A stretch of 64,000 nt of DNA, from contig JAZARR010000154.1 in assembly GCA_037389465.1 (NCBI GenBank), forward strand, positions 1,426,001 through 1,490,000, in the 5' to 3' direction. Of the stretch, positions 24,301 through 36,800 are shown piece after piece; position 1 is the first letter of the stretch, and the number at the start of each line of letters is the position of its first letter. This stretch comes from Baylisascaris procyonis. Taxonomy: Eukaryota; Nematoda; Chromadorea; Rhabditida; Ascarididae. A program made the position numbers and the translations under genes. The notes beneath the pieces are model-generated. The model saw nothing but the letters and a program-made list of their open reading frames with translations. It was not told the origin of the DNA and made no database searches.

Positions 24301-27246
24301 AAAATAGGAACAGGAAAATTTGCATATTTCTAATAAAACAGAAATTTGCATATTTAAAATAAAACAAAAATTTGCATATTTTACATAAAACAAAAATTTG
24401 CATATTTAAAATAAAACAAAAATTTATATATCTTTAATAGAGCAAAAATTTGCATATTTCTAATAAAACAAAAATTTGCATATTTTCAATAAAGCAAAAA
24501 TTTGCATATTTCTAATAAAACAAAAATTTGCACATTTAAAATAAAACAAAAATTTGTTTGCAAAATTTGCATAAAACAAACATTGTAAATATTAATCAAA
24601 CATTAATCAAAGACGGGATTTATGAAATTATTGGAACATTGTAGAACATATTTGCAAATAAATATTATATATAATATTTTAATTAGGAATGAAGCAGTTA
24701 TGAGAGGAAAACATTTTCTAAAAGAATACCACAAAGTTTTTTTTTGCCAGCCTCCTACCCCTTCCTCAAGTGAATATTATTTTTCTCAATGAGATCTGAA
24801 GTTTGTTGCAGTCTTCAATCGCTAATGTATTAATGTGAAGCCGCTCTTTTATAATTTTTAAAGTCTTATAAAAGAGAAGAATAAAATGTAAAACAATAAA
24901 TTATTCAACGGACTTTATTACATATAATTAAAAGCTTTAAACGTTAGATCGCAATAAACGTTAGATCTTATTGAGAAAAATAATATTCACTTGAGGAAGG
25001 GGTAGAAGGCTAGTAGAAAAAACTTTGTGGTATTCTTTTAGAAAATAATTTCCTTTGATAACTGCTTCATTCCCAATTAAAATATTAACATAAATAAATA
25101 AATATACTTAATCAACTTTTAAATTGTGAACGAATTTTTTTTATTAGTTGAACTAAAGAGTGACAATTAAATGAATAATATTATATATGCAGTGTGATTA
25201 GAGACCTAGACAAATACGCAACCATAGAAGACATCGCATTGAGATCAAGAAATATAAAGGAAAAGTTCTTTAAAGCATAAAGTTAGAGCCAGTAGATTAT
25301 TGTTAGAAAAGTAGATGTTAAGAAAGGGATATAAAGACGCTAATTAATTACCCATAAGAATAAAGGTGAACACGTTTTGGGCCTTATTCCTTTACGTGTA
25401 CAGCTGAGTTATGTGCAGGCCATCGTCAGAACTATAAGCATAACCCTGTTAGTATGAGAGAGTGCATGCGTAATGGTATAAAATATATCACTTATGATAT
25501 GCGTGTAAAGAAAGAGAGACACAAACCGAAAAGAAAAAGAAAAAGAATAAAAAAGTGGACTATAGGCCAAACATATATTCAAAACATAAGATATAATAAA
25601 TACAAAATTATATAAATGGCATCTACCTCATCGTTATGATCGAATTTCCTCCTGTTCTCCAAGATAGTTGTTTGAGAGGGTAGAATTTAGTAACTTTTAC
25701 CACCGAGTTCCATTTTTTATCTCTACAAAAGACTGAAGCGGGAAAATCCAATGGAAGGATTTACGAGAAAAGAACGATAATAAACGGCACAAACGTTCAA
25801 CGCGCCGTGAAAATCGATAACATTGATGACTAATATAACCTCAACCGCAAAATAACACTTACATAAATATATTATTTATTTATTTAAATTATAAACACCC
25901 TAAAATTCTAAGTGTTATTCAGAGTTGAATTATATCACCTTAAAAACTAAAAATTGGTATATGCAACCTTATTTATATTAAAGATTAATGTGCAATATAT
26001 TGTTATATACTGGAAAGTAAAAACGATGTATTAGAATAAATAACATAATGAAGATTGAAATAGAATTAGAATAAAACGCTCTATTATAAAGTAATTACGC
26101 TAATGCCTCTATAATAGTTCTAGGTCCATTTAAGCAATGGTAAATAAAAGTTTGCCTACATTGCTGATACTGATATGATGCTTAAAGAGGACAAGATAGG
26201 TATCCTAAAAATCTAAATAAAGAATTATGTGAACGGGTAAACATGTCGTAATAAAAGATAAGCAACGTAGAATGTAGTGTAATGGAAAATTGGATATAAA
26301 ACTATAGCATGCAGGTTATATTTGAACGCATTAATAACAAAAATTACCAATCTACCCAATCGTATTGTATTGCGAAAAAACCAAAACTAATGACACTCAA
26401 GGCTACGCATAATGGTTAGTCAATACATGAAGGAGTCAATATTGGCAGTATATATCGAGCAATTGTATTAGTGTTAGATCAATATTTATATAATCTACCT
26501 CGTAGTGAAACCGATCACAAAAAGTTTTTCTAATTCTTAACACAAGCTCTACTCATTTAAATGCCTAAAGGATTTTAGGCTAAAACCAATTAATACTGAT
26601 ACAAGTTGTCGTTCTTCCTCTAGCAATTCATCACCACCTAGCAACAAAGCCTCAGGAAATTTGGATGGACAATTACGTCCTCTCAGGTTATCTTTCGGGA
26701 ATTTTATTTCATTTCTATTCCATCTCCATCAGTACATCACACAGATGAAGTAATCCAACTTGAAAGCTGCATATACATTACTTCACGTTTGTAGTAAATT
26801 AATGCGGCAAGCTGTCGTTTTGTACCGAACTGCTGAAACGTCTTCCATAACGTCAAATAAACATTCACCAATGATCCGAAAAAGAAACATGCGCTAACTG
26901 TAGCCATTTACTCGGTAAATGCTGATCTCGTATATCATCCGGATATGCCGAATATCAATGGACATGTATGGCTACGGTTCGGTTTTTTTCTCTTATAACC
27001 AAAACCTTCGAGTATTGGTAATTAGACGCGATGGATGGGTTGTTTCCTTGACAGGTTTCCTTGCCTTATCGCTTATTGATCTGTTTACTACCAACGAGCT
27101 GGCAGTCATCGTTAACGATTTTAACGTTATTTTTAAGGAACCTCTGCGATGAAAGCGAACTCAGCCGTTCGATAATGCCTTCATCCTCGTCGGATCAAGA
27201 ACCCGATGAGCGAACGCTGAACGATGAAAGTCCTTTCCCGAAATAA
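21380..27246 (+). CDS. Single-pass membrane (receptor-like) protein, partial exon model
   Basis: Best-supported exons: 21380-21452 (ATG in a CCACC context; MRANACRILAFSAICILL looks like a signal peptide; ends in phase 1), 21947-22062, 23902-24032, 26624-26686 and 27138-27246. The last three close in phase to TAA and encode 100 residues: a hydrophobic helix (LIATPLFVTIAIAATLIVYI), a KRK stop-transfer, then a hydrophilic Ser/Asn-rich tail ending in an acidic stretch with SSSSDQEPDE. Possible extra ectodomain exons are 22569-22670, 23057-23161 and about 23498-23720; these cannot all be used together with consistent phase, so the ectodomain is unresolved. The layout predicts signal peptide, ectodomain, membrane helix, cytoplasmic tail. 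No family was recognised. AATAAA at 27732-27737 could serve as the poly(A) signal. If the signal-peptide exon is wrong, the membrane and tail exons still stand. Confidence 0.5.
24309..24560. repeat. 26-bp minisatellite, about 10 copies
   Basis: The core TTTGCATATTT recurs at 24319, 24345, 24371, 24397, 24423, 24449, 24475, 24501, 24527 and 24553, exactly 26 bp apart each time, with AATAAAACAAAAA between cores. Copies differ by a few substitutions but none shifts the register. It lies inside the large intron of the membrane protein gene. Confidence 0.95.
24672..25087. repeat. Inverted repeat, arms about 125 bp
   Basis: Arm 1 (24672-24798) and arm 2 (24963-25087) are reverse complements over nearly their whole length with some mismatches; shared blocks include AAGAATACCACAAAG, ACCCCTTCCTCAAGTG and AATATTATTTTTCTCAAT. 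The spacer is about 164 bp and has its own short repeats (CGTTAGATC). It could be a MITE-like element with long terminal inverted repeats or a palindromic duplication. Transcribed within the intron, it would fold into a long hairpin. Confidence 0.9.
25361..25462 (+). repeat. Dispersed repeat, copy 1
   Basis: About 100 bp resembling the reverse complement of 48880-48985 at roughly 80% by eye; shared blocks include CAGCTGAGTTATG, GGCCATCGTCA and ATAACCCTGTTAGTAT. Weaker similarity extends upstream on the same side in both copies. Confidence 0.8.
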
Positions 27247-28340
27247 TACATGCCAATCTTAAAATTCATTGTGAATATTTTCGAGAATGTAGCATGAGCA
27301 AAAGATATAGCAAGCTGTCATGATTGCTGTGGATGTACATATTGTGTAACCTCAAATAGTAGTCCATGAGCTGCATATTTCCAAAAAGAAGAGGTCTCCC
27401 TCCATATATATGGGCACTGTTATTCGGGAGGAATTTGCTTGAAGTCAGTACTTTTTAGGGAGCGCTTCAACGAAGCAATGGGAAGTTCAGCAATGGGAAG
27501 TTCTATCTCATCAAAGCGTTTTCAGCTTGGCTCAACTCCTTGGCTGGCCTAGCCGCAATCTTATACGAGCTACTACCTTCGCGCGAATAACCCTTTCTAT
27601 AAGCAAACAGATAAACCATAAAAGAAAGAGAAAGAACAAGCTCGAGAAAACTTATCCACTAAATCTTTCATGCTCATTGTCTCTTAAATCCGGTATAGGC
27701 ATGGATTTTGTATATTTTATATTTGCCTCCAAATAAAACAGTAGCAATTTGCTAGTAAAATGCAACGATTATATTTCCTACACTAATAGCAATGATAAAA
27801 GTCCTTCATATATAGTATCATTCAGTGTTTCCTCTATCTTCTTTTGCAAAGCTAACAAGGATAAATCGTGTTAAACTTTCCTCACTATTTTCCTAGCACA
27901 TTCGTGGAATCTATGAGGCATTAGTGCGCTATTTATTTATCTTTAACGAAAAAATATTCATTGCCGTAAGCAAATTGCACTCTTCTATCATCAATAATAA
28001 TACCTGCAATATATTGGCACCACATATCTGTGGTCATTGATTGCATTTGCTCAAGGATATCTAATGCTATCATCTCATAATTGTAGTGTAAGAGTGGCAT
28101 AGTATAAATCAATCCTTCGTCGATTCTATTACGGATTGACGTTCAAAATCATCGATTTAGAGGGGTCCCTTTGGCTATATCTAATTTATTCACTGAATGA
28201 GAAATTGCTCGCAGCATTCTTTCAACAAGAAAAATCAAATCGAGTGCACCATTCCGTTTCATTAATCAACAAATAAAAACGTATTATATGATTATCGTAT
28301 ATGCATCACAGTCGACTTGAAAGCTGCAATACACTTTTAG
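27247..28340. other. Intergenic, no gene seen
   Basis: AT-rich. It contains AATAAA at 27732 on the plus strand, a 15-bp tandem duplication (AGCAATGGGAAGTTC) near 27475-27504, and AATAAA on the minus strand at 28190-28185 that would suit the minus-strand exon at 28585-28341. Confidence 0.4.
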
Positions 28341-28585
28341 TTAATCCCCTTTTTTGTTCCACTCAACTATTATAAATTTTTGAATGTATTGTTTAGCCAT
28401 AACTGCAGTTGCGGAGATGCTCAAGCTGAAACTGAACAGATAGACAAACACATACATATGCCATCGGTGTGATGGGATCGTTATGAGCTTCTGCAAGCGC
28501 TCGCGGCTATACCGCATAACAAATGTGAAAGCGAGCGTATTGGTAAGGATGCCACGAGTAGCATTTTCATATCTCAGCTTACTGG
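28341..28585 (-). CDS. Possible terminal exon with a membrane helix
   Basis: A minus-strand acceptor (GAATGATTAG, AG at 28587-28586) opens an 80-residue frame that ends in TAA at 28343-28341. It includes a basic stretch (MRYSRERLQKL), then a hydrophobic segment (WHMYVFVYLFSFSLSISATA), and ends EWNKKGD. A minus-strand AATAAA lies about 150 nt downstream. The shape recalls a serpentine receptor loop plus helix, but no upstream exon could be joined and the plus strand is also partly open here. Confidence 0.28.
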
Positions 28586-31500
28586 CTAATCATTCGCCAT
28601 CACATTAAAAAAAAAAAAAAAGAGCAAAGAAACTGACAAATAACCTCAAAGCTCATTCTCATGTGAAAATGACCGCTTGTTGACTCGTTCAACCAGGAAA
28701 GCCCATCTATGAGTTGCCCATCCAGCAAGTTGCAATTTATATCATTTCTAAGGTGCTATTTTTATCGGCGACTGCACATGAAATAATCAAAAAGCACTTC
28801 CAAGTGTTGTTAGTAACTTATAAAGAATGAAATCATTTAAAATCACAACGGCCGATTATAGCGCAACTTATTGCTATAGTGTACACTATAATTACCAAAA
28901 TTCATCGCTGTTACTTTTGTTGTGTAGGCGAGTTGGAACTAATAATAAGCGAGTTTCAAGATGGATTTTTTGGCATATTTATTTGTCTAACAATTCGGAT
29001 TAAGCTGATCATTAAACTATGTCGCCGTAAAACACTTGCCAAAATTTGCGAAAACGATCAAAATTAAGCGAAATGGACCGCCGAAGAGGTTAATACAACA
29101 TGACGCCCACCACAGTTCAATCGATCACCTATCTTCTTGAATAGAAACTCGGAAACTATGTGAGGATCCTGAAGCCTATAACGATTTCTTTTAGATTTCG
29201 TTCATAAATCAGATTTTTGCGCCAATATTCAATAAAGATTGGAATACCATCTAATATGCTTTTCACACAAAGTACCACCTGTATTAACTCATTAGTAAAA
29301 ACTTCTAACAAACCGCGAAACGAATTTGCCTGTGCAAATTGTACGGCACCTCTCTATTTATTGAAAATTTGAGAACAATCGTGGAGTATTAGATTCGGAA
29401 GTCGAACCTACAGGCTGTGATCTCACCTATGGCAGCTCATCACCGTAAATTTTGCGACTTGTAAATGTTGAAAGTACAAATAAACGAAGCATAAAATATG
29501 CCTAAAAAGAAGGACGCAAAAATCTAAAGTGACTTCAATTGTATACAGTTATTTTTTCCAGTAGAGCATTTCATTCGATTGAGGAGTTGATTCGAAATAT
29601 ATTATTAGTCGAATAAAATCCTTAGAAAAAGATGTAACTAACTAAAATAAACCTTCGTTAAATTAAAACAATTCAAGAAGATCAAAACAATAAGCGTTTT
29701 CTTTATAAGAAAGACACATAATAAAAAACAACAATGAGCACCTTAACAAATTCGACCGAATTGAAATGCGCAAAAATGAATCAGCACCTTTGTTGCTTCA
29801 CCACACAGCTAACACTGAATAAGCACCATATTTATGCAAAACGTGAGAAATGCTTTCGTTCATTCGAAAAACTTTTGAAAATTCCCATTGCGAAAATTTC
29901 CCTCCATAAAGCTTTATGAATATTCGTGTGGAAGCACCATTTCATTATAATTGAATGGATTTTAAACACATACAAATAAACTTCATTTAACTATGGTGTA
30001 TCTCCGTGAAGGCATTGTCGAACTCAAGTTCAAACATCTAGTGCTACGATCATGACTTTACCGAGCTCAAACACAACCGTATAAAGATTTCTTCATTTTT
30101 CCTAACCATACCGCAAGGACACACCACAATTATACCAAAAAAAACCAACCGTACCATAATAACTCAATAACCATAAATCAACTATACGATAACACATCAC
30201 AATCAAATAACTATACAATGAATTATAATTCATATTTGCAACCTCAATGTGAATATACAAGATTTTTGCTTTGCAGAGTGGATATTGCATCCTTCAATGC
30301 GAAATTTTGCGTGCAGCATTGATGTAATCGAATGTTCACTTCGAATAAACGATAAAACAAAGTATATTCACAATGACGTCATCATACAAGATAAAATTGT
30401 AAACAACAAAATCAAATATAAACATTGTTTTCTATGAAGGAAGTTGCTACAAGCATTTTGTCATAAATATTACGCACTTCCCTCATATTAGTAATAAAAT
30501 CAATTAAATAGTCTCATAACAAATTTTTTTTAGTTAATTTCAAATATAATTTTACATAAGCACAATCAAGTAAAGCGAATTCAATCAAGCATAGGCAAAT
30601 AGTGAATGAATGACTCTGAAAGGCAATTCACAGATAAAATTCATTTATAGGCGATCAAGAAAATATTTTCAATCGATTAATTCAAAACAGCAGCAAATAA
30701 ATAAAAGAATATCGAATCGAACAAGTGTGCAAGTCCAACTATGATCGACGAATCGATCACTCAATTATTGAATAGTTTAAAAGATTTTTTCAGAGGTCGA
30801 TGAATCAATCTTTATCGTATCAAAGCTCTATGTCAATGATCCCAAAAATGACTAAACGCATAATTCAATTGGCAGATTGGCCTCGAGGACCCCTATTATG
30901 AAATAAATGTTATGAATAACAAAACTTTTAATTATATACGTCAAATTAACTAGCTTAATCTATACAACTACATAATGAAGGTGCTATGGAGATAGAATAG
31001 ACAGATGTCGTTACAGTGGAGTATGAACGAATCGAAATGCATAATAGATCAATTCGATATTGAAGCCATCCGATGATGTACCTCCCGATCACTAAAGAAG
31101 AGGCAGGAAGTATAGATGCTGTTAGCATTGCATCTGCACGATACAATATGTTCAAGTGGCAGCGATTGATATAGAAAGCGTAAAACAATCGGAATGCAAA
31201 TGAACGGCTTATTGATGGTAGATGCGACTTGCATAAAACCATACAACAACACAAAAACAACGAAATTCTATAGCAGTGCCTATATTATTTCAGTACAAAA
31301 TTACAAACAAATATCGACGGTCTGATGAGGAGGGAATGAGACACAACATACGTACATCGCTATCGATGGACACACACCTCAACCACACAATCAGCATATG
31401 TGCCATACAGTTTTTTACTCCAACAAACAATCGTGATCCCTATATACCCCAAAATTGGGAACTACAGAAAACATTAAATACTTTTAGAGAAAATGAATGC

Positions 31501-33848
31501 AGAAAAAAAAAAGGTTGCAAATTTTTACTAGAAATTCATTATTTTCAATGAAAAATCGATGGGATGGAACAGATAAAAAGAATGAAATATTTATTGAATT
31601 TTTCGATGTTTCATAAATTTCCCTGCACCTGGTAATTATTTTAAAAAATTACCTCGTTGGGAATTTTTATGGGAAAATATTCTCGTAATAAAATCTTGAA
31701 AATTTAAGCTCTAATTACCTTCCAAACGATTACTTCAACACCTCAAATACAGCAACCAACATGAAATATGACTTCAAAAATTAACATTTCGAAGTTTTAA
31801 AATATGCTGCAAATCTTATCCGTTACAACGCGAATCCATTTAATGGAATATTTTCACCGAAATATCAAAACTGTCATAGCAATATCAACAACAATAACAG
31901 TTGCATATTACAATATTGAAATCGATTGAGATCAAATAAATAATCTACGCTAAAAAAATTGAAAATCTATGCAAAAATTTGAATATTTTTCAGGTCATAT
32001 ATCAGTTTTTTCTTTTTTTTTTTTTTTTCTGATTAATGAGACTTGTACGTTCGTATAGACAGCTCTTGAAATCAAATGTGAAAAACGGTAACCACAAATC
32101 TGCAAAAGGAAACGACAAAACATATACAGTACGCCTATAATAAAAACCCAGGCCTACTTATTTATGCACCCATTAATTCTAGTAAAAAGAGCGCCCTAAA
32201 AGCGAGGGCGCATAACAATATCTAATCAAATATCACGTAAATCAAATTTCGCCCTATTCGACCAAATTGCACCTACAAAATAGCCATCCATCCAACAAAT
32301 AGCCAATCGGCAAGCTCACCATTGTACCGTTATGCAACAATATGTTAAATATCTTCGTGCAGTCAACTCGACAACACTTCGATGTGTCATTTTGAAACGA
32401 TAGCCATCTTGATGAAGATTTGATTGCCGAATGTCACAAGAAAATTGAACCGCTTTTTTAGAGAGACGATAGATAAAGATATAAAACCGTTTAAAAAATC
32501 AGCGTTGTCAGCGGCAAACAAGAGGTCAGCGATTGGCATTATTCATGCAAAAACATTCTAAAATCTCACATCCCAATAGGAAATAAAACCACTGAAAGAA
32601 TCATCTTCCATTGCTATGATACCCTCTTACTCTATCTAATATTTTGGCATCATATACACCATTTCCGTTTCTCTTAAATAACTGATTAAATATCACAAAT
32701 GCTTTAGATTGGTAATCAGTATTCAATTATTGCAAATAAAGGAAATGACCAAATTGCCCCAAGCAATACTTTGATCTCGCATTCCCATCTCAAAATCCCG
32801 TGCATTAAAGGCACATATTTTGCGTATTTTAAACTATAGTACTATAATAGGCGCAGAAAGCATAACGAAAGCCTGAGTTCGAATGCACCATAGACATACG
32901 TATTAAGTAAATTACACCAAAAAGTTAACATATTACAATACTACGCGCTCGAAAAATGCAAAAAATCCATAAGAAGAAAGTAAAGTATTGGTTTAGACTC
33001 AAATTCAACGTCGTCATCCCACGATCGACACTAGGATGAAAGTTTCAAAATTTCATACCTTTACGATGTGCATCTCATTCAAAGTTTCTCCCAAATTCAT
33101 ACGACACTTGTTCAACACTCAACTTACGTGATGGCGGCCTTCATCCACAGGTTTCTTTAGTTGCCTCTCAGCAATAAACCACTTCCTTCTTAATAAAGAC
33201 AGATGAGCATATATTGTGCTCAGTAAACACCTCAATTAAAACTGACTACAAATAAACACGAAAGCAGAACAACTGAAAGAACGCAAAAAACCGATTAATA
33301 AGCAAGCGTGTATTCCAAACCAAAATGAAATGGTGTAAACAAATTGGAGCATAAAAAATGGCAGTGCCATGAGCAGCAGTTTAACAGGCACCAAACAGCC
33401 TAAACGATCGTCGAGCGATCGGACATCACAATCTTTGACGGTACCAATCCGAACAAACCTCAAACCAGTTCTTTCCAAATTTTCAGAAATTATCGAATTG
33501 AATGAGCGCAACACCTCTCTCCACTGTATCCTTGAAACAAAGGGTTCATATCAGGGTCAATATGAGGAATAACTTAATTCTGCCCACACCATCACCTTCA
33601 AAAGTGAGTTGAAAAACAAGTCAAATAACCAAGTGACTTTCGTCTTGGTATCCGTTGCCTCCATCTTTCCCTTCCCTCAAAAATATTGAAATATCGCAGA
33701 GCTATGGAAGAGAGAGTGAAGGAGAAGTGCTGGATGTACCGTCATTGTAAACATTCGTTCGCATCGAGATGCGTCAATATCTTATATTCTTCCACGCATC
33801 ACATGACTCCTCCACATGAGATGACACCAAAGAACCGAATTCATTCCT
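28586..33848. other. Intergenic, mostly featureless
   Basis: Strongly AT-rich. A minus-strand open frame at 31260-30955 has hydrophobic stretches and a possible donor (GAG|GTACAT) but two overlapping frames are equally open, so it is not called. A T17-rich run lies near 32010-32028. A stretch ending GAGTTCGAATGCACC near 32875 looks like a tRNA B-box but no cloverleaf forms around it. Confidence 0.4.
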
Positions 33849-36800
33849 TCAGCTTCCGTTGGCTATTCCATCGAGATTGTCAGTATATGCGGATGTTGCG
33901 GTGGTGATAGGGAATTGTGACATGTGATCTCCACGCCTGCAGATCTCCTCTAAGATTTGAATGCCTTTTTGCCGACCGCAATCCACTTGCTCAAGTTGCC
34001 ATTGCATCAGCAGCAGATTCGAATAGATCGGCTCGTTATAATACTTCATATAACCGACGTTATCTGCTGTTGGGAAGATTAGGTCGAAGTTGTCGGCACG
34101 CGACAGCTCATCCTCGAAATCGACCAGTGTTCGTGCATCCGAGCCAGTTATTTCGTCCAATATACTTCGATCGATTTTCTGGAAACAACAAATTTAAGGG
34201 GGAAATCAAAGAGCAAAATACATAAATTTAAATATGAGATCTAGCAATGGATCACCACTTACGGGAAGTAACAAACGGAAGAGGGCAAAAAGAACTCGAA
34301 AATTAAAACATTTCAATGCGCAAGTTTCTCTCTTCTCAAAAAAGCTGGATCAGCTACTCAGCTAAACATAATAGATAATTTCTTCCAAACGAGCCAGTAA
34401 AACTGGTGACATAATGAAAATTTTTTTGTTGCTAGACTAAAACCAAATGTATCAAACTTTCGTCAGATCACAAAGTGAAAAGCAAAGTGAAAAGTTACTC
34501 CATTTTTGAGGTAGTATTCCACATGACGATGCTCCTTCTCCAATTCGGCGTGTGTTTTGTGTCCTTCGAAAGGTTTAACACCATAGTTTATTGTTAATGA
34601 CGCTCCTTTGCCACTGTTAACGAAAATATTTACAACGCATAAGGGTAATGGAACAAATAAACGCCATTAAAGAAGAATAACAAGCTTTATTTGTCTCGCT
34701 TCTCTCTTTTCGAGAGATGCTGCTAAAAGTTTATATTGAAACTGGGAAAAGGGTGTTGGGAATTTTTTTTTTGGGTGGGGGGGGGGGAACAACCAAAAAC
34801 ACCTTCGAAGATCTGCAAGGACAAAAGCACGTAATTCGGTGCAAATACTTTAGTAGAGAAAATGTGAAAAACGAATCAAACTTCTTTTATAAGGATGCTG
34901 GAGGAGTGGCTGAAAACGATGCCAACTATGCTGATAAACACTATGAGCAGTTTCCACACAGGGTGAACATCCCTTATGAAAATGCATCAATAAATATCGT
35001 TTGGAAAAGAGGAGAGTTGTTGCCCTACTTCTCTGAAAAGAAAAAAAAAATGATATTTCAACAAAAATAATGAATAAAAAACATTTACTTGCTCCATTTC
35101 GTTACCTTTCCCGAATATATTCCCCGGTTTCCCTTCTTGTCACAGCCACCTCCTCATCAAACTTCGCCTTTCTTCCTTTCTCAAGACTGCATTTTTAATA
35201 CCCAGAACTGTGCCTTATGAAAACACTGAACGCAATTGTGTTTCAGTCCACACAGTGGCGAACTACCAAAAAGTCGGGCAATGCATTGACAATATCGAAT
35301 CAACGCTGTCCAAAATCGTTGTCACCAGCAAAATACAACCGATCCATAAACAATGAGGAGCAATAATACGCAATATCATTTTCTTATTGCACAATACATA
35401 ACCATCATCTATGCCGAAGAAAAATGATGAATAATTATGCAAGAAAAACTAACCCAGGTTGAGGGGGCAGTTGAACTCCACACAAATTCAATACGTCCCT
35501 TGCCAACGGAGCCTTTACATTAACATCTACGGGAGTGCCAGAATGCAGCGACGGTGAGATATTCACCTATAAACCTTCGATTAATACACGCCAACACATA
35601 TCAGTTTGCCCCTCCCCATATATACGGTCGTCACTGCGATCCTCGTTGACGAGAAGAACAGGAGGGGAGAATAACTCCAGCAACTTAGTATCTAAGTATC
35701 AAACACACCAACTTTCGAGATCTCAATTCTGCTCGAATAGGACGGAATTGCGAAATTTTGCCCCAAAATTCCTCTGAAAAGTGGTCAGCAACCGAAATTT
35801 TCAACTGAAAATCAGCTTGCGAATCCAACTTTTTTAGTGGAAATTGATCATGACTTTCAGAAGCACTTCGAATTCTTTCGCTCATCTCACGAATCCCCTT
35901 AATAGTGGGCTCATTAGAACTTCGTTTATAAGCGTAGCGGTATCTGCACAGAAGAACAAAAATTTGGTTGAAAGTCTAAAATATGAACTATCCAGATCAA
36001 CCCCCTCCCTCAAAAAAAAAAAAAAAAATCACAGACTACATCACAACTAAAAACAAACTGTCCAATTTTTTACTGAATAACAATCCACGCTGCAACGCAA
36101 CACATAATGCAACTGTTTTCAAAAGTCATTTTCATATTTCGCCAAATTAAATGACCACAAAAAACGATATTCAAGAAATATTCGAAATCGAATATTGCAT
36201 AACTTCAACAACCATTGTCGGTTATTACTTCAAAAACATCATCAACTACAATAGTACAATTTTGCAAATATCTGAACCATCTTCATCTCTTCCAATATTA
36301 AAATAATCCATAAAATCTCTGCATAACTTTTCATGAATAATTTGATCATAAGCAAAAAGAAACGAAATCTTTACACAGAAATAATCAAACAAAACAACGT
36401 CAACTCGTTTCACACTATCGCCCTCCAAATGTGCAAAATCTATAACTGAGTATTAATTTATGCAAAAACAGAGTGGTGTATATCTGAGTGACAGAGAACG
36501 CTCTACAACGATATATAGATGGATGAATGCATACTCGATTCGTATGTTGAGGGCAAAAAAAAAGAAAAACAGCCATAACATGTAAGTGTGAAAGATAAAA
36601 CGAACCTCAAGAAGCCAAGGTTTGAGTGTATCATCCAACAAAATATCCATACCATAGAGTTCATGACTTGTAAATGCGAATAAGCTGTGCTTCTTTTGAT
36701 GTGCACGAATCGAGCTCTCACAACTGAAAAAATAAATCTTTTAAAATCAACTCAGTGTTCTGTTGCTTTCCAACTTATTTAATTTATACAAAAGGGATTT

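Noticed and set aside
30955..31260. 101-codon hydrophobic minus-strand frame resembling part of a serpentine receptor
   Set aside because: A second frame over the same bases is equally open and has as good a donor; neither connects to another exon.
32860..32895. Possible tRNA B-box GAGTTCGAATGCACC
   Set aside because: No partner A-box at the right distance and no cloverleaf.
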